From Muscardinus avellanarius (lineage: Eukaryota > Chordata > Mammalia > Rodentia > Gliridae), in contig OY726560.1 of assembly GCA_963383645.1 (NCBI GenBank), positions 154,542,488 through 154,606,487 on the forward strand: 64,000 nt of DNA. The letters run 5' to 3'. Of this stretch, positions 55,323-64,000 are shown in pieces. The notes under the pieces were generated by a model. The model was given only the letters and a program-made list of their open reading frames with translations. It searched no databases and was not told where the DNA came from. The position numbers and the translations under genes are program-made. Numbering within the stretch: position 1 is the first letter of the stretch; every line of letters begins with the position of its first letter.

Positions 55323-58260
55323 TCCCCTGGAAGGAACCTCCCATTCATCTCGCCTACAACTATTTTTCTATCACCTAATAAATGTTAAATACAGAACTCA
55401 TGTCAGGAAGAAGAATATAAATCAGCCTTTGGCACTTATGCCGAGTGGGATGATTGACAGCCACTTAAATGTGTAATCCGATCCTGTTAATTTTTCAGTG
55501 ATTGACGCAGCCCGACCAGAGCTCATCGTTTATTTGAGAACTCGGCTACTGTCAATAGCTGTTTTCTTTCCCAGAGAAGGCACATTTCTGCTGTTTTAGA
55601 CAGTTCTTTTGTGTCAGAAACAGTACATGATGCATGGGGCTGAACAGGCAAGGGCTATAAAACTTGGCTAATTATTTCCTGTTTGGTTATACCACACAGG
55701 CCAAACCCACCATACTTCTGGTACCGAGAGGCATCATTTGGAAAAACTGGCACACCATGAATCATATTTCCAATGTATAGAAAAATATCATACTTATCTG
55801 CAGGAAGTATGAGCACTTAATGAAATGGGAGCATATGCTCCTCTTCTGAGCCAGTGAGGACTCCACCCTTTGCATCAGCCAGAGGAGGAGGCGGAGTGGC
55901 TTTTTTTCCTGAAGACTTTTAAGAGGAGGAGAATCTTATGTAAAGAAAAACTTTCATAATTGTTAATGGTGCAGTAGTTTGTTTGCCAAAGCCAATGGAT
56001 TTCACCAGATCAGCCCCAAGAAAAGTGATCTCAAATATGGGGATGGGGGGCGGGGATGGGGAGGGGAGACAATGGCAGCCTAGATCATTCTGAAGCTTTT
56101 AAGAATCCTGGTCTTGGCTTCAGTTCTATCTGATGAGAGAGGAAAAGGAGCAGCTGGGAGCTCCAGAGGCCATGTCTAGCTTCAGCCTTTTATAGGTGCT
56201 GCTGGATGAGTCGGCTGTGTTGGACGTGAGACTTGACATCTTCACAGGAATGATGAGCAAGCCTTGGACGCTCTGACGTGACACACGAGCGTCCCTGCTG
56301 GCTCCACCATCCCACACCTGGACCACCTGCACTGGAGCTCCCCAGTGGCCCCTCTGCCCAGCCCTATCCAGTGTGAATGAGCTGGAGAAAGGCCCTGCTC
56401 CTTGCGCTGCGGCACCCCAGCTGCTCAACCATGTATGTGTGTCTGTAGACATGAGCTTAGCTAAGTATTATGTGTGAACATGTGCGCAATAGTCCTGGCA
56501 ACCCAGCTAGACTTCACGGGGCAGGGTGCGCGTTTTCCCAAAGGGTATCACATTCCCTTCCATTGAGAGGTTCCCTGTCCCCAATGCCACTGTTCCCCAG
56601 GCCCATCATGAGGGCTTTCCCTCAGCCTCAAATCTCCCTCCACCACGCCTCCTTTTGGATGGAGAGGTTTCCACTCTGTAGCTCTTCCTCCCTGTCTCCT
56701 TCCTAATGGATTTTACCTGCAGAGCAGCTGAACACATCCCTGCACTGGATGAGGAGTTGCCTCACCCGATTCCCTCCCCTGTCACCCCATGGCTCCGTCT
56801 TCTACTGACCCACGTCAGGCCCACTGGAGCTGAAGCATCCAGGGAAACTCTAAAGCACCTAAAAATGCTAGGTCCACCAGGGCAGACACATCTGCTCATT
56901 CCTGGCTTCATCCCCTGCTCCCAAGTCAGTGCCCTGTAAGCACTTAGATGTCCAGTAAACACTTGTTAAATGAATGAATCGGCCCTTGATCGATTATAAC
57001 AGAACAGGGGACCGAAGCTCCCGCCTCCTGTCCTTCACATGGAGCACAGTGGGGCATCCTCTTCTTGTCAAAGATCCGGGCATCATGGGCCACCTCTGCC
57101 TGTAGCAGCAATCTTATCTTGGCTCCTTCGCCATATTCTTTTCCTACTCACTCACTGAGACTTCCTGGGACAACCCCTTCCCTCCCCAAATAAACCATAC
57201 CCCAAGTTCTTGCCTGAAACTTGACTCAGGGGAGCCCCAAACCAAGGCAAACAGACAAAATATCCCACCGTGGACATCTTTCTGTTTTGGAGACCCACCT
57301 TGCAAACTTTTCAATGATCAAAGCTCTCACTAAATTACAGCCTCTCAGAATCTCTGTTCCTGACTAAGTAAAAGAGCGGGAAGAACTCTCTGGCCACCTA
57401 CGGGCCTCATTACTCCATCTCTGAAAGGGACGGACTGACACCTGTCTTCCTGGTCTCCCTGCTGTCTTGGGAGACGGCCCTGGGCAGGCCGACCTGTGGG
57501 AAGCGATGACAAAGGTATCAGATTTGCCGAATTTAGTTAGCAATTAAATTGAGAGGCCTTCTTCGCAGCTGCTTGCTTTTCTACAGCCCATCTAAGCCTC
57601 CTTTTTAAAGAACTAAGCAAGTTTTCCATTCCACTTATTAGAAGGAAGCTTTCAAACATGCATATTTTTGGAAGGGGATGGCCCCATTACCTCTCAGCAA
57701 AGAGCTGTGATCTCGCTTCCTTTGTATGTCTTAGAATTGTGTGCGTGGCCTCTTTAGAGTACCCCAGGGGCCTAGAGCTGCCCCGGGGTAGTCGCTCAAC
57801 AGTGGGGCCTGTCCAGTCTGGCCCCTGCTCTCCCCTTTAGTCTTTCTCCACCTCATAGAGCCCCATCTCTATCATGGGGTCCTCTTAGAACACCTCAGAT
57901 GCGGCACACCTGTGTCCCTTTATGCCACCATATGGACTGTCCCTTCTCCCTAGAGAGGCCATCCACTACCCTGGGTACTTCATGAACTCTAGTCTCTTTC
58001 TCATCTGGGAGAAGTGCCACCTTTTTGACCTGATGCCGTCCCTGGTCTCGGAAGCACACCTGCTGCAAGCACACGTGCAGGCCTCTCTCTTCGCCTGTCT
58101 TCCCACGGTGAAGCCAGGGGGAAGTCCCCAGCACCTAGCAGAACGGTCCCCCCGCAGACACTCAGAATGGCTTTTAACCCCAAAGCTCATTTTATGCATC
58201 TTAAGAGAACCCACAACACACTGCTGAGAGCGGCATGCAAGATTTCCTTCCTGGAAGAAG
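55323..58260. other. Intergenic stretch with possible conserved segments
   Basis: No gene recognised. Sequence at 55430-55720 and 57510-57660 is repeat-free with TAATTA/AATTA cores ('gttaatttttcagtg', 'agcaattaaattgag') and looks like enhancer-type conserved DNA, unproven. An L2-like 3' end ('aaacacttgttaaatgaatg') lies at 56950-56985. Confidence 0.35.
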
Positions 58261-58268
58261 GTACAACC

Positions 58269-58318
58269 ACTCCGCATGGCTGGGGTCTGCTTCTGTGCAG
58301 ACCCCAGCCATGCGGGGT
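58269..58318. repeat. Near-perfect inverted repeat (22-bp arms, 6-base loop)
   Basis: Arm 'ccgcatggctggggtctgc' (58272-58290) and its exact complement at 58297-58315 flank the loop 'ttctgt'. Three more positions pair outside (one wobble as RNA). No named repeat covers it. Confidence 0.95.
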
Positions 58319-58984
58319 CTGTGTGTGCCCTTTCCCGACTCACTCACTGACTCCCGGGCAGAGCTCGTAAACGGCAGGCCATGCTTTCCCCCGAGGTGGG
58401 ATTACCACATTTGAGGGCAGGAGCCCCTGCTCTACCTTGCTCTTGGGTCTCTCTCTCAGGCCTGGATCCCTTCTGCCTGGTACAAGATAGCACTTTTGAA
58501 ATGTTTGCCATTAGGGATGGAAAAAGTTTTGATCTGTGACCAGAGAAGCATCCATTGGCTGAGCTCTTTATAAAGTGGCCTTGCCAGGAGCCTCCTTCAG
58601 CCTCTGAAGGAGGGTATGGACTTGGGCATCTCTGCACCTCCAGCCTTATGACCGCAAAGAGCAGCAATATCTCACCTTGATTCTGAGGATCCCTGGATAC
58701 TCTCAGCAGATGTCAGCTGAGCCAGAGAAGGCTCTAAAACCCCGCAGGTGGAAGGACACCAGTTGGTAGCACCCTGGAGGGAAACTACTCCGAACTGAGG
58801 AATCCATATACTGTTATCTGGGAGCTGTAAACCCTAAACCGATACTCCTGGGAGCCAAGCAAACATGTTTGGTTTGCCTCCTCCATACTAAAAGGGGTCA
58901 GGGTAGGGCAAAGAGGCTGGCACAGCTCCAGCCGCACTGCCCATAGAGTGAGGCGACCAGTCAGCATCCCCAGCTCCAGCCCTG

Positions 58985-59110
58985 CCTCCTCATTTGCATA
59001 ATGGAGCCAGTAGAACTTCCTGCCTCACCTGGGGAGTTTATTTGAGAGGATCAAATACAACAAATGGTGTAAAAATCCTCTGCAAACTGCAAGGTACTAT
59101 GTAAATGGAA
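58985..59110 (+). mobile_element. MIR SINE fragment
   Basis: 'tttgcataatggagccagta', 'tttgagaggatcaaatacaa' and 'gcaaggtactatgtaaatgg' follow the 3' half of MIR. Confidence 0.6.
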
Positions 59111-59304
59111 AAAATATTTATCCAGTATTCCTAAAAGATAAAAGAAAGAAAAAAATGAAGGCTATAGCGTTGATGTCCAGAAAACAAATTTAGTTCAAGT
59201 TATAGACAGAAGGGTCTCTCCTGGCTGCGTGCTTATTTTCTGCCAGCTCCATGCAGAATGTTGCCTTCTAGTGCCTCCGTGGGGTCACTGTAGGGACACT
59301 CCGT

Positions 59305-59415
59305 GATAATCACTGCTGCTGACCCATTTTACAGATGAGGACCCTGAGTGTCAGAACATCAAGTCATTTTCTGCAGCCACGAGGCAGTGAGTGACAGGGT
59401 CTGAATGCAAATCCA
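59305..59415 (-). mobile_element. MIR SINE fragment, reverse
   Basis: 'cattttacagatgaggaccc', 'cagccacgaggcagtgagtg' and 'gtctgaatgcaaatcca' are the reversed MIR core. Confidence 0.6.
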
Positions 59416-59428
59416 CGCCTCTCTTTTG

Positions 59429-59986
59429 TGGAAATCAACCGACGAGCTGAATGAGAACACACTACATATCTAGGGCTTTTTTGGGGAAGGAGATGAGCAC
59501 CTCGTCCTCACCCAATTGAGTAGAGTCTCAGAGGCCGGCAGAGGAGGGGGAGAGCTGGCGAGTATATAAAAGGACAGGCTGCAGGTGCTCCCTGGCCTGG
59601 GGAAGTGTAGGCGGGCTAAGGTGGAGCATAGCATCTTCTGTCATTGGCTAAGAAAGTCTATTTGACTCTCTCTGATTGGTCCTATGTTGGAGTCAGGACA
59701 AAAACTAGAAAAGCTGCCAGTTATTATTGGCGTCCTGCCTGTGATGGGGGGACTATTACAGAAGGCTTGGGCTCCTGGATTGTTCTGGACAGTGATCTTG
59801 CCTCTTGCAACTCTGATTTATATTAAGCAGGCTGGCTTTCTGGGCTGGTATTGCAAATAATAGGTTGGGATCCAGGCGGGTTGCTACAGATAATAGATCA
59901 GAATTCAGTCTTTAGATACACTCTGGTCATCACCCGTTTGTAGAGTCAGCCTGTCTCACCGGATGCAAGGCCTACCCCTTCACAAA
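59429..59986 (-). mobile_element. Possible solo LTR with CCAAT/TATA cluster
   Basis: Read on the - strand this starts 'tgtgaaggggtaggccttgc', has two CCAAT boxes ('gaccaatcag' at about 59675, 'agccaatgac' at about 59645) and, about 75 bp on, a 'ttttatatactc' TATA-like box (59560-59571). That is the order of an ERV U3. The ends can be read as TG...CA, but I found no matching target duplication and do not recognise the family. On the + strand 'gtatataaaagg' is also a strong TATA. Confidence 0.35.
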
Positions 59987-60683
59987 TGTCATGTCTTTCT
60001 CTATCAGGGCTTTAGGAGAATACAGATGATCTCATCCTCAATGAGGTAACAGAGAAAGCAAAGAAGCTCATTCCCGCTTCTGTTCTCAGAAAGAAAAGTA
60101 AAGTTCTTTGGTTGTTGTCCAACTTAGAAGAAATGAAGTGACACTTGGAAATGTCAGGTTTCTATTCTCCGTAAACACAAATGTGTCTAGGCCAGCAATA
60201 TGGAAACGGCGGGCTGGAAGTCCCCGCCCAAACGTGCAAGGGTGGTGGCATTCCCCCTCTAGTGGGGTCGGCGTGCTGGGCCAGCTGTCCTCACTTGCTG
60301 ACCCTCCACGTGGCTGCGGGGTGGGACGGTGGTGGCAGCGTCTGTCTGAGGAACATTAAACCTTAGAGGCGATTGGGCGAGGGTTTTGCCCAGGGCTTCG
60401 ATGCGTAATGGAAGATGTAAAGCCGGAGCTGCAGATGTCACAGGGAGGCGTTTGCCGACCAGGGAGCTCTCCAGCTAAGACCTTCAGGGACGTCTATGAA
60501 AGCGTCTTCATGAAGGCACAGCCGCCACAGTAATCCCCTTTTACTATACCTTTGCTTTTCAGGACCTCAGCTATGCAGGATCAAGTATGGTTTGAAAATG
60601 TTACGTGAAAAGTTCCAGAAATAAATAACTCGTAACTTTTACGTAAGTTTTAGTACACAACATTATTTTTATTGTTCTAAGGT

Positions 60684-60904
60684 TTTGTTTTGTTTTGTTT
60701 TTTGCGTGTCTGGGGATGGAACCCAGGGACATTTGACCTTGGAGCTACACCCCCTGCCCTATTTTTTATTCTGTATTTTGAAACAGGGTCTCACTAAGTT
60801 GCAGAGGGCCTCACTAAGTAGCTGAGGCTGTCCGCGAACCGCGATCCTTCTGTCTCAGCCTCCTCAATGCTGGGATTACAAGCATGCGCCACCACGCCTG
60901 GCTT
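60684..60904 (-). mobile_element. Dimeric B1-ID SINE, reverse
   Basis: GTTTT-type tail, ID half 'gggatggaacccagggacat', linker, B1 half 'cctccctgtc' equivalents 'ctgtctcagcctcctcaatg' and end 'gcgccaccacgcctggct'. Confidence 0.88.
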
Positions 60905-61891
60905 TATTGTTCTAATTTTTATAAGTTACCACTAATATTATTGTGCCTAATTTATGAATTAAACTTTATTTTAAGCATGCATGTATAGAAAAAAAATAGG
61001 GTTTAGAATTGCCTATAGTTACAGGCACCCAGTGCGAGGCCTGGCACACACTCACCAAAGTTAAGTATCGACTAGTATATTAACTCAACCTCTAGCCCCT
61101 CTTCCTTCCAGAAGGTGGTTTGGGGCTGAAAGTCTAAGCTCCTATCTTGGTCTTTCTGGTAACCAATCTCATCCAGAAGACTAAGAGTCACCCCATTAAA
61201 ACAAAAGGTGCTCCTATCACCCCAGTCCAAGAAATTAGGAGCCCTGTGCCAGGACCCAGGGTAGAGACCAACTATGTACTTCCGACTAGAAATCCCAGTA
61301 TCACCAATATTTCTCCATAAATACATCTGTGGTCATGTTACTAAAGAGGAGAGGGATGTCACATGGGGCCTTAGCTGGGGTTCCCAGAAGCAGAAGCAGC
61401 TCCTGGAATAAGGATCCGTAGGATCCTGGTAGGGGAGTAGAGACCTTAGGTTAGAGAAGGAGGAAGCCCATCAAGAGTAACCGTGGCTTAGTTTTACTGG
61501 GAGTTTTGGGTATGGCCCAGAAATGTCCTGACCCAGGAGCGAGGGCGGTGCAGTACTCTCTCCACCTCATACCCATTCTTCATTGGTGCAGGGAGGATCC
61601 ATGGAACAGGGCTCTCCATCACCAGACTGAGCGAGCCCCGTAGCCCAGGGCAGCCCTAAACCAGAGGAAGAGCTCACCTGTCTTCTCATGGTCTTCTGTT
61701 GGTCATTTGTTGATTTTTAACAAATTAAATAAGAATTTGTTTATGTGTCTACCAGGAAGGACAATAGCTCTTTGATATTTTGGACCCGTGCATGCTTATG
61801 AATAGTGGCTAAAATTGCAGAATTGAATTTACAATCATTGGGAGCATATGTCTAGGTGTCTGTCATCCCAAAAGACCTTTTTGACCCTTCA
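60905..61891. other. Intergenic stretch, no gene recognised
   Basis: A reverse frame of 84 codons (61072-61326) reads through a segment that looks like an old interspersed repeat I cannot name ('accaatctcatccagaagac'). No gene is supported. Confidence 0.4.
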
Positions 61892-61899
61892 GTGTGTGT

Positions 61900-61947
<48 letters not shown>
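61892..61947. repeat. (TG)n microsatellite
   Basis: TG run with one TGTA interruption at the tail side of a reverse ID element. Confidence 0.95.
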
Positions 61948-61948
<1 letters not shown>

Positions 61949-62023
61949 GTACTGCTGAAATTTAAAACTAGGGCCTCATTCAGGCTAAGCGCATATTTTA
62001 CCACTGATATATACCCCAGACCC
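61948..62023 (-). mobile_element. ID-type SINE monomer, reverse
   Basis: 'actagggcctcattcaggct', 'taagcgcatattttaccact', 'gatatataccccagaccc' match the reversed tRNA-derived ID element. Confidence 0.7.
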
Positions 62024-62093
62024 TTTGATTTATGTATTTAACATTTTTCTATATTCAAAAGCTATTACTTATTTAAATTTAGGTCTATTTTTA

Positions 62094-62308
62094 ATTTTTT
62101 TTTTGGTCCTGAGAATTAAACCCAGAGTCATTCTACCTTCAAGCTACATTCCTAGCCCAATTTTATTTCTTCCTTTGGAAACAGGGTCTCATTAGATTGC
62201 TGAGAGCCTCTGTAAGTTGCTGAGGCTGGCTTTGAATCTGTGGTCCTCCGGTCTCAGCCTCCCTAGTATTGGGATTACAAGTATGTACCACCACCACCAC
62301 GCTTGGCT
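62094..62308 (-). mobile_element. Dimeric B1-ID SINE, reverse
   Basis: T-rich start, ID half 'ctgagaattaaacccagagt', B1 half 'gaaacagggtctcattagat', 'ggctggctttgaatctgtgg', 'attgggattacaagtatgta' and a (CCA)n-expanded end 'ccaccaccaccacgcttgg'. Confidence 0.88.
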
Positions 62309-63364
62309 TAAATTTAAGTGTCTTAAAGAAGCTATATTCTGATCGAGGAAAGGAGATATACAGAAATTAAAGTTTTCTAAAATTGTCAGAAAACAAGGAC
62401 ATTAACCTAATACTTTAAACACATCAATAAAGCTAACATGCATATTTTAGGACACTATGTAATTTAGATAAATCTTGGGGCAAGCGAGACTACCTTAATA
62501 ACTTGGATTTAATAAAAACAGCTGTCTTTTCTAGCTAATGCCATAAATAATATGAGCGACATTCCGTTTTACTCTGTGTGCTTTTTCCTAAACGTATTCA
62601 CTTTCGCTGGTCAAATAAACTAACGTTATCTCTAGTTGATGTTTAGAGCTGCAGACATGCAAATTTGAGCTCAACTAAATTGAATCATTCTTCTGAGAAA
62701 CTCTGTATTTCCACAGTACTTATATTTTGTAGTGTGTTTGCTTGATGATCCTAGATCTTTAAGTAATCCAAACCTTTGGAATGATGTTAAGTTGCACTCA
62801 TTCATGGTTACTCGATACCTACATCACTCCTTAGTAAGGTGAATACTGAATCATCTATTACTGAGCACAGTTTTGAGTTTACAGGCAGTTGCTTTTTATG
62901 GGTATAGACTTTGGGCCATGTTAATGAGCATGCATTTTTTTCTGCTCTTAAAGGGTCTATGAGGGAGGTAGAGATAAGGCTTTAGAAAGTTGGTAAGTGA
63001 ATTAAAAGCTCTGTTAGTTCGCTGGAATGCTGGTGTGTGGTAGCAGTTCTCCATGACTCATTCTGCAGAGTTGGCTGTATGAAAGAGAAGTCATTTATTT
63101 TGGTTAAAATTGTAAATGAGCATAAACGGCTGCGACTACACTAGAAACGATCACAGAGAAATAGAACAACGTCTGCACCTTTGTTTTCCAAGAGAAACAG
63201 TAGTTTTATTCTAGAGTGACATTTTTCAGGTTTTTTTTTTAAATTAAGATACTTTTACACTCAAAATTTATGGATGGCCCAGGGATTTTTTGATTTGGAG
63301 ATTATAGGTATCAATACATGTTGGAAACTGAAACTGAGAATTTAGCTTTTTAAGTGCTTATTTG
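62309..63364. other. AT-rich intergenic stretch, no gene recognised
   Basis: AT-rich DNA without ORFs or repeat families I can name. The segment 62400-62700 is a candidate for conserved noncoding DNA; unproven. Confidence 0.35.
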
Positions 63365-63872
63365 AGTTTATAACAACACAACCCCTGATAGCCAAACTAT
63401 GGAACCAGCCTAGGTGTCTGTCAACAGATGAACGGATTACAAAATGATGCTGTGTACAAACAACAGAATTCTCGTTAAACATAGAAAGAATGCCATCACG
63501 TCATTTGCAGGAAGATGAACGGAAGTAAAGAATATTAGGCCAGGTGATGTCAGCCAGTCACAGGAAGTGAAGGGCCATATTTTTTCACTCATATGTGGAA
63601 GTGAGAGAGAGACTGAGAATAAAGAAGACCTCAGATAAAGGAGGGGTCAGACACTGGTGGGTTAAAGAAGGATTTGGAGAGGAGAAAGAAATGATAAAAA
63701 TTATTCAAAGAATCCTTTGTTCGTACAAGAAGTTATTTGTACTGATGTAAATAAAGATTATGTATCGGGAAGTATAGGAGCCAGAGGGAAACACAGCAAA
63801 AGCTTGGTGCCGCGTATGACTTTATCACTCTGACCTCACTTTGATGTACAATTACAATGCGCCAACAAAACA
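63365..63872 (+). mobile_element. L1 3' end (ORF2 end and 3' UTR), forward
   Basis: 'tagccaaactatggaaccag', 'tctgtcaacagatgaacgga', 'catcacgtcatttgcaggaa', 'ttcactcatatgtggaagtg' are the forward end of an L1. Its end 'ttgatgtacaattacaatgc' corresponds to the tail motif of the elements at 35455, 40611 and 48179, showing that those tails are L1-derived. Confidence 0.78.
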
Positions 63873-64000
63873 TTGGGAAAATGTGTATTTATGGACACAT
63901 TCAAAGAGAACAGCAATAAACGAATGCTCTGCTTATAATAACATCCTAGTATTATCATTAAGTCAGACCTGGCCTCGCAGACCCCTGAGATCTGTTCTCA

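Noticed and set aside
61072..61326. Possible distal exon of a downstream neighbour gene
   Set aside because: The translated sequence matches nothing I know and the DNA looks like an old interspersed repeat; no splice-site support.

Overview
The window is nuclear DNA of a mammal, most probably a squirrel-family rodent (Sciuridae: ground squirrel, marmot or relative). Three things point there: one intron-containing vertebrate GPCR gene, abundant dimeric SINEs joining a B1 (7SL-derived) half to an ID (tRNA-derived) half, and LINE-1 copies with a characteristic 3' tail. The species call is inferred from repeat types only.

Gene content. The only gene I can support is Gpr26, an orphan class A GPCR, on the + strand. 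Its three coding exons (1331-1998, 9488-9601, 22323-22554) have canonical GT/AG introns and matching phases and give an intact 337-residue receptor. Exon 1 lies in a CpG island with a GA-rich 5' leader and a 16-codon upstream ORF (1261-1311) ending 19 bases before the receptor start. The 3' UTR starts at 22555; I see no canonical poly(A) signal in the next 2.5 kb, and the end of the transcript is unknown. AATAAA at 31894 in AT-rich sequence is a candidate distal site.

Layout. 1-1330: upstream sequence, microsatellite, promoter/5' leader. 1331-22554: gene, with introns of 7.5 and 12.7 kb holding MIR, L1, MER20, MER5A and MaLR fossils, SINEs, microsatellites and a 20-22 bp minisatellite 340 bp before exon 2. 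22555-32800: 3' flank/possible 3' UTR, with a SINE cluster at 25.4-27.3 kb. 32835-35655: a 2.8-kb retrotransposon with target-site duplications (TSDs). 35.7-64 kb: intergenic DNA with more repeats, including a second complete insertion at 39690-40824.

Most unusual content. (1) 39705-40810 is a composite retroelement: seven tandem GC-rich ~100-bp units, a ~200-bp CCAAT/TTTAAAA-bearing segment, and an L1-type 3' tail with poly(A), flanked by 15-bp TSDs. Its architecture recalls primate SVA elements but it has no evident SVA sequence. (2) 32849-35641 has an L1 5' UTR and a frameshifted ORF1, no sense ORF2, an inverted L1 ORF2 fragment and the same kind of 3' tail, all inside one TSD pair: a half-L1-like element. 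Both would have needed L1 enzymes supplied in trans. I see no other protein-coding gene, RNA gene or CRISPR array.
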